Positions 31,701 to 38,758 of a DNA stretch of 49,477 nucleotides are shown one piece after another; position 1 is the stretch's first letter; each line of letters opens with the position of its first letter. A program made the translations under genes and the position numbers. Below the pieces are notes generated by a model. That model worked only from the letters and a program-made list of their open reading frames with translations. It did no database searches and was not told the origin of the DNA. Origin of the DNA: Bacteroidia bacterium (GTDB lineage: Bacteria; Bacteroidota; Bacteroidia; Bacteroidales; CAJPTX01); the NCBI GenBank assembly GCA_905373475.1, contig CAJPTC010000020.1, positions 1 to 49,477 on the forward strand, in the 5' to 3' direction.

Positions 31701-33218
31701 GGCATAGTCTGGTCCCCAACGTCCCGCATCGTCAGCAGTATTTGACACTACGGCGCGCATCAAATCGTTACGCGGATCTTGTCCGCCATTCAACTGGTGA
31801 TAACGCTCTGTAAGCAATGCCAAAGTACCACTCGTGGAAGGACAAGACATTGATGTACCCGATTCGGCGCGATAACCATCATCCTTTATACACGAATAAA
31901 CGTTTTGTCCCATTGCGCAAACAATAGGAGCAATACGACCGTCGTCCTGTGGTCCCAGACTGGAGAAATCCGTCATCATACCATTGGACTTAACAGCACC
32001 GATCAGCATTATATTCTTTGCACGGCGTACCACCGAACCATAATACTTACCACACGATCCCTGATCATTGCCCGAAGCAAACACGAGTGTAAGTGTCGGA
32101 GCCTCCATAGCAAGCATATCCATCACATAGTCTGCCTGTGTTACATTGTAAACAAGAAGGTGTTGGTACGCGCATAGATTTTTCAGGTAAGGACCGTATG
32201 AGTTTTGAGATATCGAAATACCAAATTCTTTAAAGCAATCGAGCATTTCCTCGCCTTCGCGTTTGCCATTGCTCTGTACATTAAAGTTATAAGTATAGAA
32301 CTTCGCCTTAGGTGCCATCCCTCGCGCTTTGGGATCTAAGATCCCAGCGCCAGCAACAGTTCCCGCAACGTGCATCCCATGGCTATCCGAGTCCTTTATC
32401 AGAATCTCATCCTCCATCATTTTACGCCGATTCCCGTAATCTACGTGCGGACCTACGTTCCCATCCCAGATACCAACACGTACTCCTTCTCCCGACAGCC
32501 CACGACCACCTAAGTCGTTAGAAAGCTGTAAGATGTTAGAACGGCTTATGATACGCGAATAGTAGTTGTACAACTCTTGCGGAGGCGCTGCCAAAGTAAT
32601 AGATGCAACCCATGGCAACGTTGCGAGCTTCTCAATCTCCTTTGCGGTAATTTCAAGATCACAAACACGCACTATCTGCGAGAAGGCCTTTGGGGTAATT
32701 CCGTGCTTTGCAAGTTCCGTTTTCACAAAACTTTGCTCTACAGGGAAATAGCCAAGCGTTACTTTCAATCTGTCTGCCGTAGCCTTTGTCCATTCAGGGA
32801 GCTCTTCCTTATTCAAAAGATGCTCATTGATTTTCCACTCAGGCTTTATCGGCACAAGCGCATTAGCATTGGCAGCTGCAACATTTGCCAAATCCACATT
32901 ACTTGGTACAACTGCAAAATAGGCTTCGCCTCCCATGTAATCGAGAAGCTCTACCCCGTTCTTCTTCAGCGCTTCGCGCTGCAAAGCAGTAGGAATTGCC
33001 TCAAACTGTAGGAGTGCAAAATTCCTAGATGCTGTAAAAGTAGGATCTAACTGTTGTAACGTAGGCACAGCAGCACCACGCACGCGCTCGGTACGTAGCT
33101 TTTTGAGATTCTGCTCGGGCACGATCTGGTGCGACCCGAATTGCACCGCTTGTTGTGCTAATGCAACCCCTCCTGCGAAGAGCAGCAACACAAAAAGACT
33201 CCAGAAACGTTTCCTCAT
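22767..33218 (-). CDS. Giant T9SS-secreted S8 (subtilisin-like) serine protease, paralog C
   Basis: The largest protein in the window, 3,483 residues, starting with a signal peptide (MRKRFWSLFVLLLFAGGVAL, cleavage near AQQ). The S8 residues are Asp252 (GIWDGN), His280 (SHGMHVAG), Asn384 (ASGNDQG) and Ser456 (SGTSMSCP). The order after the core matches A and B: beta-sandwich, CARDB-like (about 1026-1140), CUB-like (about 1160-1290), GEVED (about 1463-1543), CARDB-like (about 1550-1653), LamG-like (about 1663-1813), MBG-like, carboxypeptidase-regulatory-like (about 2250-2326), InlB-type repeats and choice-of-anchor-J-like (about 2473-2636). What sets C apart is a run of five Listeria-Bacteroides (InlB B) repeats of the GYTFGGW...LYAAW type at about 2950-3316. 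The last 80 residues (VAPNPFANQL...YRVVKQ) are the T9SS sorting domain. It lies 121 bp downstream of the bspA-like gene on the same strand, with a terminator-like hairpin between them. Confidence 0.9.
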   Translation of the reverse strand: MRKRFWSLFVLLLFAGGVALAQQAVQFGSHQIVPEQNLKKLRTERVRGAAVPTLQQLDPTFTASRNFALLQFEAIPTALQREALKKNGVELLDYMGGEAYFAVVPSNVDLANVAAANANALVPIKPEWKINEHLLNKEELPEWTKATADRLKVTLGYFPVEQSFVKTELAKHGITPKAFSQIVRVCDLEITAKEIEKLATLPWVASITLAAPPQELYNYYSRIISRSNILQLSNDLGGRGLSGEGVRVGIWDGNVGPHVDYGNRRKMMEDEILIKDSDSHGMHVAGTVAGAGILDPKARGMAPKAKFYTYNFNVQSNGKREGEEMLDCFKEFGISISQNSYGPYLKNLCAYQHLLVYNVTQADYVMDMLAMEAPTLTLVFASGNDQGSCGKYYGSVVRRAKNIMLIGAVKSNGMMTDFSSLGPQDDGRIAPIVCAMGQNVYSCIKDDGYRAESGTSMSCPSTSGTLALLTERYHQLNGGQDPRNDLMRAVVSNTADDAGRWGPDYAYGYGIINGKRAAEVFEARTYSYGKPLHEKDAAHIYSVQVPAGTKYLKAMIVWNDTVTHKANHRLGAPALVNDLDLQIEKDGKVYLPWVLDAKNPRKRATTGVDRLNNIEQVLIEDPKPGLYNLSVLPARIVSSKQDYVITWFIEKNEIDLTYPIGGEKVEPGEEIKVAWNKVYDGVDVDLSYDNGKTYQTVARGVKTNVTTIVIPKDAPHTGEAKVRVRWGEKFSESPNPFTIMPVPQNVMVKANDCSTAGWKLFWDGVKGAKKYKILKADVPNGEFKTIGEVEATEKSYALTSEDVSYGSENIFTVVAVGEKGIESERAVAAFAKAITRLPKSEGVILEETFVRFPSQYIKIDSTENNWGLEVSYKEDRWDDYEHGSHVLVCVSKRDATETSWKFGEYPPSFDPNINDHAAHFQICNMDLSGIPAGKKIILAVEKRQRYANTPRHSVFKVKVAGEELNYMDIGAGEGKIAMGAPKGDTPSYYDLSKYRGQQNVTVDMYWAGRNSWVDQLYLDRIRVFVPEEKSDLQLNRLILPKSAAGLGEEPISAIVVNNGNRTAEGVKLHLKINGELKGIFSLSALKPYERRTVVWPSAIDFSTTEPRGKKFEIAMEVVDANDIRSNNNVKTGTVVNFGDTYIHPYSPHYTGFMGTYAIDPLKVKYVEKSFIYTDNGGDGGDYPALQSSTVHFMPSKPGNVVMITFYEYCSEEDDLLAIATHYKHTDLVITDDQFYEHIFRGDYNNPTTGKMDRPMTFISKNEDGSIGVYFRSNNDGYENVGWVAEVREVTPTNLFKLQEIALEAGFHPDGKVPVKATVKNLTDNALSNVRIAYSLDDENWEYETIPALAAKQELVYTFKTKAALPPAAPKTLHVVIVSEDYDATDNDLAIKVINDRYCATRSYAQGGDCIVAVDGREGHWELSYSKKGDYQDHEYATEKEFVLYRPDEKASLVLTTDELVKPANFAFRAWVDWNDNGTFDGGKETVAPVTPEKGVTTYRLNFDIPADAKIGKLRLRIASAPEVYNTDCGKVAEAGNMVDLTIDLRETKNPVQLDRAIRSIIVKNAEKLNDDEKVKVYVANLTSQPVPVGRLILAVDDTLPIIEESEQMIPAFDSVEYTFQQRVDLSKVGAHNITITAADDDNNENNQATFIAYCVIPVEGKQYALNLKEYQPRTEGLDCGDLGGIDLVHNGATYEAWIYPRETEINHLFRGKGIVVALFNNPDSDMAPINSIVVIVNEGRLFYPTKPNTIKQGVWQHVAVVLDPTKKKEIKIYINGEEIAMNVKGFDELVNKPKSHLFVASDYEGMIDEIRVWAKARTKEEIKEYMKKHAKGAVPASAKLVREYQLNEGPGNQLAMYTEDEYALIRTDRAHDAVDGAWQETTQMLKAISSPMQTRPAKINGNEVRLWFRQGSDLKKIKLNVEALWPDMEFTYNGKTITDETEFDFSGSTIELKAAYYELFGHKFDKPITITGKYDVSDECELLELSVLKKDNLRLAADVVKTPVSQTEFFVLSGITDLSAVRFTYKASDFSKVYYRGKELEAGKTFVDLRESAIFTVVSENEQQSRSYVVRIPNKTVFVAPELPTTMAYGEGKQVAIKAPVVLRTANSKIVAIDGKTLYATSVGSTEVSAVLPSNGIEPEQIHKVTVVVTPREVTVAPEEVEIPFAVPVGAYELAYNPPVSTVEKIILDDLLKRKVSFELYNGAQKWDRTTNLAIGECTWKPNTTEVITSGNYKVTPATSKLKVVASATTQNVKFHVTDAQDAPLVDAIVKINGLNGKTSAAGIFEVALNTAEADEFQYIVSKEGYSVAEGVWKKKENQTDVNVKLVELTYTLKYIAGAHGVIEGKTEQKVAKNGNGTLVYASADAGYKFEKWSDNKTDNPRTDENITANLTVTATFTNFIPKFTYIAGAGGKIGTQAQKVVNNPDGTQEVEAVPDAGYSFVRWSDGKEDPKRADANLLADRTVYAYFTIDRELPFKEDFDAYDEMPEGWINVDQTGNGAWQLTRSYVGQLGTIGTKNFVAINSQLTGPDKEVKVDLISPWIKLDKSKGDLKISFDYKYDLIPLNVQPSQGFFVFYTTDGSQWHQLFRCIEEKPKGERAEIALKRDDLNSATKIRFKWHYKDVWGKAAIFDNIKVEAATIERFTVMYVADKGGTVKTTDPSKTLPSLQAFGTEGPEVKAVPDAGYRFDKWSDGREQNPRKDVEFTYVHAMFARTSSSNRYQIAYTASEGGYLTGLTLQTLGQDEETSPVLARPEFGYKFKQWEDDNTKPALRTDKVVANATYKALFEKLTAYPVTFESAAHGSFVVTHNKGKVLTSGEECPEGDALVVQTTPDDGYFLSTLTVNGTPTVPDARGLYHITVKAATTIVVTFKPLAYTVTFIATRGGTIEGTSVQTIEVGKDATPVVAKADAGKEFVCWSTGSRTPELQIKAVKANAIYTAFFREPANVLVTFHSNGGSNVESAVLRKGTTLTLLETPFRDGYTFGGWKTDKAATVAFDASKPIMENTDLYAAWTPITYTVAFDANTGTGTMANVSMTYDKPEALPANTFTNAGKTFAGWSTAATSPVLYNDGMQVVNLTLNAGATVTLYAQWENGTVSSHTVSFNTHDGTVVTAQKVLNGKKAMQPVSPTKQGAAFAGWYTSADYTTQYNFDNAVTADLELHARWTPSIYRIHFNAGEGWGEMHDQSLVYGEETPLDKCQFVYTTFAFNGWATTPNGEAVYEDGAKVKDLASEDGAQTELYATWKEIYHTVTFVTNGAGDIASVTVREGQTIDKPQDPEKEGFIFVGWYLDSEFTAPYNFARAVTSDLTLYAAWRYKASSFTLTIVPTENGTIVVKNAAGRELATGAGLVPDSKILVIATPKDGYKLKELKVNDAVIESETEITVTKDIKVEALFESVSAVEDVAFAEVVVAPNPFANQLRVVNYQWQNGDRYELLNVNGQTVRTGYLQTAETFIETSELSEGIYILRLIAANGATKTYRVVKQ

Positions 33219-33268
33219 GTTTATTTATCTCTCTTTATAGATGATATATCTCATACGCAAAAAGAGAA

Positions 33269-33316
33269 CGGGTTCAGAATCTCAAAAGAATCTAGACTCT
33301 ACAGAATCTGAACCCG
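33269..33316 (-). terminator. Hairpin terminator or attenuator between the bspA-like gene and protease C
   Basis: Perfect 10-bp arms CGGGTTCAGA / TCTGAACCCG enclose 28 nt, and on the minus strand the stem is followed by TTCTCTTTTTG. It lies 23 nt past the bspA-like stop and 50 nt before the protease C start. With so little room for a separate promoter, it may act as a leaky terminator that lowers read-through into protease C. Confidence 0.65.
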
Positions 33317-33339
33317 CACTCTACCTATATTACTCTATA

Positions 33340-36300
33340 CTACTTTCCTAAAAGATCTTTCTTGATCAGACGGAAAGAAAGTGGCTTGTAATATTTATAA
33401 ACTTCGAGCTGCAAAACATACGAACCTTCACGCAAACCTTCGGTATTGATACGAAGACTCGGTGTACCATCATGCTGCCCCTCACGCATCACCTCGCCAT
33501 ACAAGTTATACAACTTATAGCCTCGCACAAGGTCAGCATTAACTATGCTGATGTAATCCGAGAAAGGATTGGGCGCAACTGCGATCTTGGCAATCAGATT
33601 ATCCTCAACGTCCGTGTTCTTATCCACGAAAGTTGCCGTTACATCGACCTCGTATTTGGGCATAACAAACGTATTGTCGGCTGCGACCTCCACTACAGTC
33701 GCTTCATCACCATGCTTGTAGACTTTTAGTGAGCCCTCTTTAAGTTTGAAACCCTCATCAGGCACAACCGTCAGCGCTACCTTTACACCCGATACTGCCG
33801 TAACTGGCGTTGCAAAGAGTTTACCATGTTCTGTAGCAAGTACATTGATCTTCTTTTCGGTCTCTTTCTGGAACTTAGCCGAAATTACGACGTTGTATGG
33901 CGGCATGGTGAAACTGTAGTCGTCAGCGACCTCAACGGTTATCTTCTTGTCTGCCGCATGGGTTACGATCAACGACTCAGGCACAAGTTCACGTCCTTCA
34001 TCTGGGGTTATCTCTAATACAACCATTGTTCCCCATGGCACACGACGAAGGTCAGTAATCCCCTTACAGGTGATCGTCCCATCAAATAGCTTTGCGAACT
34101 TGATCTCAAAGGGCGAAGGTTGGAAGTCAACCGATACCTCTACGTCATACGCAGGCATTACAAATTTCTTCAAGAAACCACCCTGACCATCCGACACGAA
34201 GTCGACTTTCGTATTCTCATCGCCTTTCTTATAAGCCTTGAGCGAGCCCTTTACTTCTTGGAAGTTTGCATTAGCGCGTGGGCTTACAATAACCTCTTCA
34301 CCTACTTTGTAGAAGGATGGGAAACCACTGAGTTCGCCATTTTTAACACTAGCTGCCATAGCAACACTGTGGACACCCTCTGCAATCTTCCAACCATACC
34401 ACTCACCTTTAGCCTCATCCCAGCCATAGAATTTCCCATCTGCACCTTTCTCCTTGTTAGCCTTATAGCTATTAATAGCTGCTGTAAGCTGTGCGCCCGT
34501 AAGCGGAGTACCAGCCTCATCAACAAGTACTATGGAGCGTTCTGCACAGTCTTGGCACTCGAAGATCTTCGCCTTTTCCTCGGGAGTATCTGCATTAAGA
34601 GTGGGCGGCGTAGCCCCTAGAACCATAGTTTTCAACGATGTGCAACCCACAAAAGCCTCCTTACCAATCAGCGAAACCTTCGGCAATACAACTGTAGTGA
34701 GCAGCTTGTCATTCTTAAACACTTGCGCACCTAGTGTTTCAAGAGCTGGGAAGTTGGCATAAACCAGTGCACCATTGTTCATGAAGGCACCGTCCTTAAC
34801 CTCTGTGACCTTCGAGAGCGAAACCGTCGTCAGACCCGTAACCTGTCCCTCACTGTGTACGCGGATATTTTCCTTAAAGGCACTCCTCCCGATCTCGGTT
34901 ACCTGTGGGAAGAGTTCGTCTTTAATATCTTCAATGTAGCTATAACCAAAAGCGCCATCACCAATAATTTTGGCTTTGTTGAAAGAGAAGTTTTGCAACT
35001 TATTGCAAGAATAGAAGGCACTTGTGGGGATCACTTCGATGTTATCAAAATGGATATTGTTTAACACCAAACAGGACGCAAAGGCTTTCTCGCCTAGTTT
35101 TTTCAGATTGGGTAAATCGATCGTTGTGAGATGGTGGCAAGACTGGAATGCATCTTCGCCGATCTCTTCAACTGCAGGAAGATCTACCTTCGCTAGAATA
35201 CCATAAAACACCGTTTGCCCCGAACTTGCATCTTGCGAATAGAATGCACCCGCGGGCACTTTTTTCAGTTTGGGGAAGGAGACCTCGGTCAATGAGAACG
35301 TATTACCAAACGCGCCTACACCCATTTCTTCCAACTTAGGTATGCTCACCTTACTTAGTTTTGCACAACCTGAGAAGGTTTCTTCTCCAATACGAGTTAC
35401 GTCGGGGAAATTTACTTCTGTGAGCGCTTCCTTCGTATCTTGGAACACCCATTTCCCAATCTGGTGCAGACCTGCGATATCTACCTTTGTAATCGTCTTC
35501 TTGCTGAAGTAACCTTCAAAGACGAGCAGGTTAGCTACGTCTGGAATATCATCTACCACAACTCCCTCGTCTATGGTAAAGGACTTAAGTTGTATCAACG
35601 CCTCTACATTTTCTTCTAGCCATTCCCACTCATTGAGGGAGAATTCGCCAGCAACTACGCGAATCTCTCTCACCTCTTTGTAGTTGTTCGCATACGACGC
35701 ATCGATAATCTGTTTCAACGAGCTGCCCGTTTCTGTGGCATTCCCGTTTATCGAAACTTCGAGAGATGTCTGTACAAATTCTGCGCTCAATGTAACGGCA
35801 GCGTCGGGCATAACAAATTTTCCACCTTCGATGGTCTGTGTCTCGCCACCATTTGTTTTGTAAGATATGCTCTTTGTAAAGTACCCCAATGCAGGAAGCG
35901 CACTGACAAACACCGTTTTCCCTTGCGGAGCGTAACCACTAGGCGTACTTACAATACGTCCATTCTGCAACGCAGCGTCAACCTTTATCTGATGTAGAGT
36001 GGAGGTTGGCAAATTCCATCCAAACCACTTATCGTCTGTTTTGTTACCATCATCCTCAGCCTTATAAGCAGCCACAGCCTTTGTCAATGCCTCACCTGAA
36101 GTAATTATTTCACCTGTAGCATCTACGAAAAGTAGCAGATCCTGTGCTTTACACTTTTCAAAGGGAGACGGATTGGAAGAATTAGTCTTCACCTTGGGAG
36201 GCTTAACAGGCAGTGTAAATTGCGCTAAACTGCTACATCCCGCAAAAGCAGACAAACCTATTTCAGTCAGCTTAGGCATCGTGATAGTTCTTAAATTAAC

Positions 36301-38223
36301 GCAAGGCTTATCGGAATCAGAGAAAGCTTTGTCGCCAACAACTTCTACCGCTGTAGCTTTCACTTCTTGCAAGCTAATACATTTCCCAAAAGTCTCGGTA
36401 GGTATATATTTTACATTCCCCAAATCAACACTGCGTAAACTACGACAATCTAGGAATGTGCTGTTTGTTACCGGATTGGCAGGATCGTATGCCTGACCAC
36501 CAGTGAGCGACTCCAGCTGTGGGAACTCAAGCGTCTTGAGCATACGGCAGTTGTTGAACGATGCCTTGCCTAAATGCTTAACTTTGGGCAAATTCACTTC
36601 TACGAGCATATTATTCGTATCGAAGGCACTCTCGCCAACCGATTCTGCATCGGGAGCCGACACTTTTCTCAGCTTCGTACAATTGGTAAATGCCGCCTTA
36701 CCTATATTCTTTAATTTGTGAAGTTCTAGTTCTTCAAGCGCACCATGATCCCCCTTGAAGAAGTAACCATCGTAATCGTTGTCATCGGCGATGTCATCAA
36801 CTTGATCGGTCGTCGCATCAATAGTAAAAGAGTTCAGCTTTGCGAAGTTCGCATTGTTTACCTTCAGCCAGTTCCAGTCGCTCTTAGCAAAGTAGCCTCC
36901 TGTTATGCGAATCTTTGCCACTTTTAGTAGATCCAGTTTCCCCGCCTCATCCCGTAATTTTTCAAATGGACGATCGTCTGTATCATAGAAGAGATTGGCA
37001 AGGCTACCTGCATTGTCATTCGTATACTTCGTGCCATCGGCTGCTATTATCTCACCTTTTAATTGCTTGGTCTTGAAGGTAGCAGAGATTGTGATCGGGC
37101 TCCCTGGCATCTTAAAGGTCTCATCCACCTCAACTGGTGTACCTCCGTCTGGCGTGTATGTCAACTTATCTAGAGCCTTTCCTTTCTCGGGAGTCACCGT
37201 TACTTGTACTTTTCCATCTTTAACTTGATAGTAGAGAGGCTTTACGGAGATTATCCCCCCCCCATTCTGCGTTACCTTTATTCTGGAAAATGTTCCGAAG
37301 TGCCACCCGAACCACATATCATCAGGCAAAGTCTTCTTGTATTCCGGATATTCTGGGTCGTTTTCGGTTGGAATGGGTTTTGTCCATGTTTTACCATTCG
37401 GACTCCCGTCTTTCACGTCAAAATATTTTCTTTTCACGGTCTCGAGGTCTGTACCTGCAATGGGCTGTCCATTCTTATATACCTGTAGGATACAATATAT
37501 GTCTGTGTCTGCGCCAAATACATTAGCAAATTCGTTAGGCTGGTCGTTGGCAGGGTTTACACCAACAACAAGTGTCGGGGGCTCTTCGCCCAAACGCAAT
37601 AGTTCTAAGCGCTTGCAATTGTAGAAGCCATAATCGCCTATTTTCTTCAACTTCGGAGCAATCACGGTACGAAGCATACCATGCTCGGCAAAGCCAAAAT
37701 CTTCTATTTCCTCGAGATCTGGGAGAACGGCAACACTCAGTTCGCCCACCTCGGAAAAACCATTCTTTCCTATTTTCTTGAGTTTGTTTATCTCGCAATA
37801 TTCTACCGAACTGCTAAGCGGAGAACCTCCCTTGATGAGAATTTCCCAGTAGTAATTACCTTCGTTGTCTTTCTTCTTATTCTTCAGTGCGCCATTGCTT
37901 CCCGTGCTAATGTCAGCTACAGACGTTACCCCAGCCTCGACAATGAACGTCTTAAGCGACAACATTTTGTCCTTGTTAGTGTACAAATACTGCCAGTCTG
38001 CAGTGGTAACCTTGCCCGCCGTAACCTCGATAGAAATTATCTGGTCAAGCGCCGTGTTATCAATAGCAGCTTGCAGCGAAGCCCCTGACTTCGATGCTCC
38101 ATTGATTTTTGCAGTAATCGTCTGCGCAAGCGCTCCTCCACCCCAGAGGAGCGTTAGCAAACTTATGGAGAGCAAGACCATAAGCATGCTTTTAACAAAA
38201 GTGAATTTTTGCGATCTTCTCAT
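33340..38223 (-). CDS. BspA-like leucine-rich-repeat surface protein with T9SS sorting domain
   Basis: A 1,627-residue secreted protein with a signal peptide (residues 1 to about 34, ending ALAQ). It contains three copies of a large module. Each opens with an NG...SL segment (about 34, 385 and 818), continues through a W-x-W/L segment and an array of LRR_5 (BspA-type) repeats of the pattern LxxVxLPxxxxIGxxAFxxC, and closes with a W[FY]GW motif (about 305, 735 and 1273) plus a bacterial beta-repeat domain. Two more beta-repeat domains and a T9SS sorting domain (about 1548-1627, VAPNPFSDYISI...) finish it. BspA-family proteins of oral Bacteroidota bind host matrix proteins and other bacteria; binding here is inferred from family. 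It is the first gene ahead of protease C and probably shares transcription with it. No exact TAnnTTTG box was found; TAATATTG at 38245-38252 is one base off. Confidence 0.9.
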   Translation of the reverse strand: MRRSQKFTFVKSMLMVLLSISLLTLLWGGGALAQTITAKINGASKSGASLQAAIDNTALDQIISIEVTAGKVTTADWQYLYTNKDKMLSLKTFIVEAGVTSVADISTGSNGALKNKKKDNEGNYYWEILIKGGSPLSSSVEYCEINKLKKIGKNGFSEVGELSVAVLPDLEEIEDFGFAEHGMLRTVIAPKLKKIGDYGFYNCKRLELLRLGEEPPTLVVGVNPANDQPNEFANVFGADTDIYCILQVYKNGQPIAGTDLETVKRKYFDVKDGSPNGKTWTKPIPTENDPEYPEYKKTLPDDMWFGWHFGTFSRIKVTQNGGGIISVKPLYYQVKDGKVQVTVTPEKGKALDKLTYTPDGGTPVEVDETFKMPGSPITISATFKTKQLKGEIIAADGTKYTNDNAGSLANLFYDTDDRPFEKLRDEAGKLDLLKVAKIRITGGYFAKSDWNWLKVNNANFAKLNSFTIDATTDQVDDIADDNDYDGYFFKGDHGALEELELHKLKNIGKAAFTNCTKLRKVSAPDAESVGESAFDTNNMLVEVNLPKVKHLGKASFNNCRMLKTLEFPQLESLTGGQAYDPANPVTNSTFLDCRSLRSVDLGNVKYIPTETFGKCISLQEVKATAVEVVGDKAFSDSDKPCVNLRTITMPKLTEIGLSAFAGCSSLAQFTLPVKPPKVKTNSSNPSPFEKCKAQDLLLFVDATGEIITSGEALTKAVAAYKAEDDGNKTDDKWFGWNLPTSTLHQIKVDAALQNGRIVSTPSGYAPQGKTVFVSALPALGYFTKSISYKTNGGETQTIEGGKFVMPDAAVTLSAEFVQTSLEVSINGNATETGSSLKQIIDASYANNYKEVREIRVVAGEFSLNEWEWLEENVEALIQLKSFTIDEGVVVDDIPDVANLLVFEGYFSKKTITKVDIAGLHQIGKWVFQDTKEALTEVNFPDVTRIGEETFSGCAKLSKVSIPKLEEMGVGAFGNTFSLTEVSFPKLKKVPAGAFYSQDASSGQTVFYGILAKVDLPAVEEIGEDAFQSCHHLTTIDLPNLKKLGEKAFASCLVLNNIHFDNIEVIPTSAFYSCNKLQNFSFNKAKIIGDGAFGYSYIEDIKDELFPQVTEIGRSAFKENIRVHSEGQVTGLTTVSLSKVTEVKDGAFMNNGALVYANFPALETLGAQVFKNDKLLTTVVLPKVSLIGKEAFVGCTSLKTMVLGATPPTLNADTPEEKAKIFECQDCAERSIVLVDEAGTPLTGAQLTAAINSYKANKEKGADGKFYGWDEAKGEWYGWKIAEGVHSVAMAASVKNGELSGFPSFYKVGEEVIVSPRANANFQEVKGSLKAYKKGDENTKVDFVSDGQGGFLKKFVMPAYDVEVSVDFQPSPFEIKFAKLFDGTITCKGITDLRRVPWGTMVVLEITPDEGRELVPESLIVTHAADKKITVEVADDYSFTMPPYNVVISAKFQKETEKKINVLATEHGKLFATPVTAVSGVKVALTVVPDEGFKLKEGSLKVYKHGDEATVVEVAADNTFVMPKYEVDVTATFVDKNTDVEDNLIAKIAVAPNPFSDYISIVNADLVRGYKLYNLYGEVMREGQHDGTPSLRINTEGLREGSYVLQLEVYKYYKPLSFRLIKKDLLGK

Positions 38224-38758
38224 TACCTCGACCTTTTAATGAAACAATATTATTAGAACGCTCTTTTTTCTACCATTTTTGACAGAGACGCCCCTGCTGG
38301 AAATTGTACACTCGTCAAAAAAGATTAGGTAATTTCCGCAAGCAGTGCCTTATCTTTGACACAAAACCCTTGTACATTCCCTATCTTTTTCGCTTACTCT
38401 AAATTAGAGAAATCTGATTAACGGCAAAATTTTGTGGTCGACTTTGTGTGATAAAATCGTTGAAAATGCTAAATAAGCGCGCACAATTGAAACTTATTCG
38501 CTTTAATTTCCGTTAAAGGAATTGCTGTTTTTCGGAATTGAAAGAACAAGACTTCTCCATAATGCGTATACTTGAATATGTGCGCATTCAGTCCTCTGTA
38601 ACTAAACTCACTGGGAATATATCTGAGGAGCGCAATGTAGGCTAAAGGTCAAGCGCAAGAGGAAGAGTGCGAAGTAGGAAAAGTAAAAACACGGTGTAGA
38701 TAAGAAAATGCGCGCTTAGCCTTTACGCATTTTGTTTTGCACTAATCGTACTAAGTAA
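38224..38758. other. Leader region of the bspA-like gene
   Basis: This 535-bp gap separates the end of the second DUF1703 gene from the bspA-like start. Apart from the hairpin at 38705-38733 and a weak -7-like box (38245-38252) nothing is recognisable, and it carries none of the P1-P5 repeats. The promoter for the bspA-like gene must lie here. Confidence 0.4.
38705..38733 (-). terminator. Hairpin terminator of the second DUF1703 gene
   Basis: AAAATGCG and CGCATTTT form perfect 8-bp arms around 13 nt, 25 nt past the stop codon at 38759. The A/T ends give a U-run on the minus strand. Confidence 0.5.
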
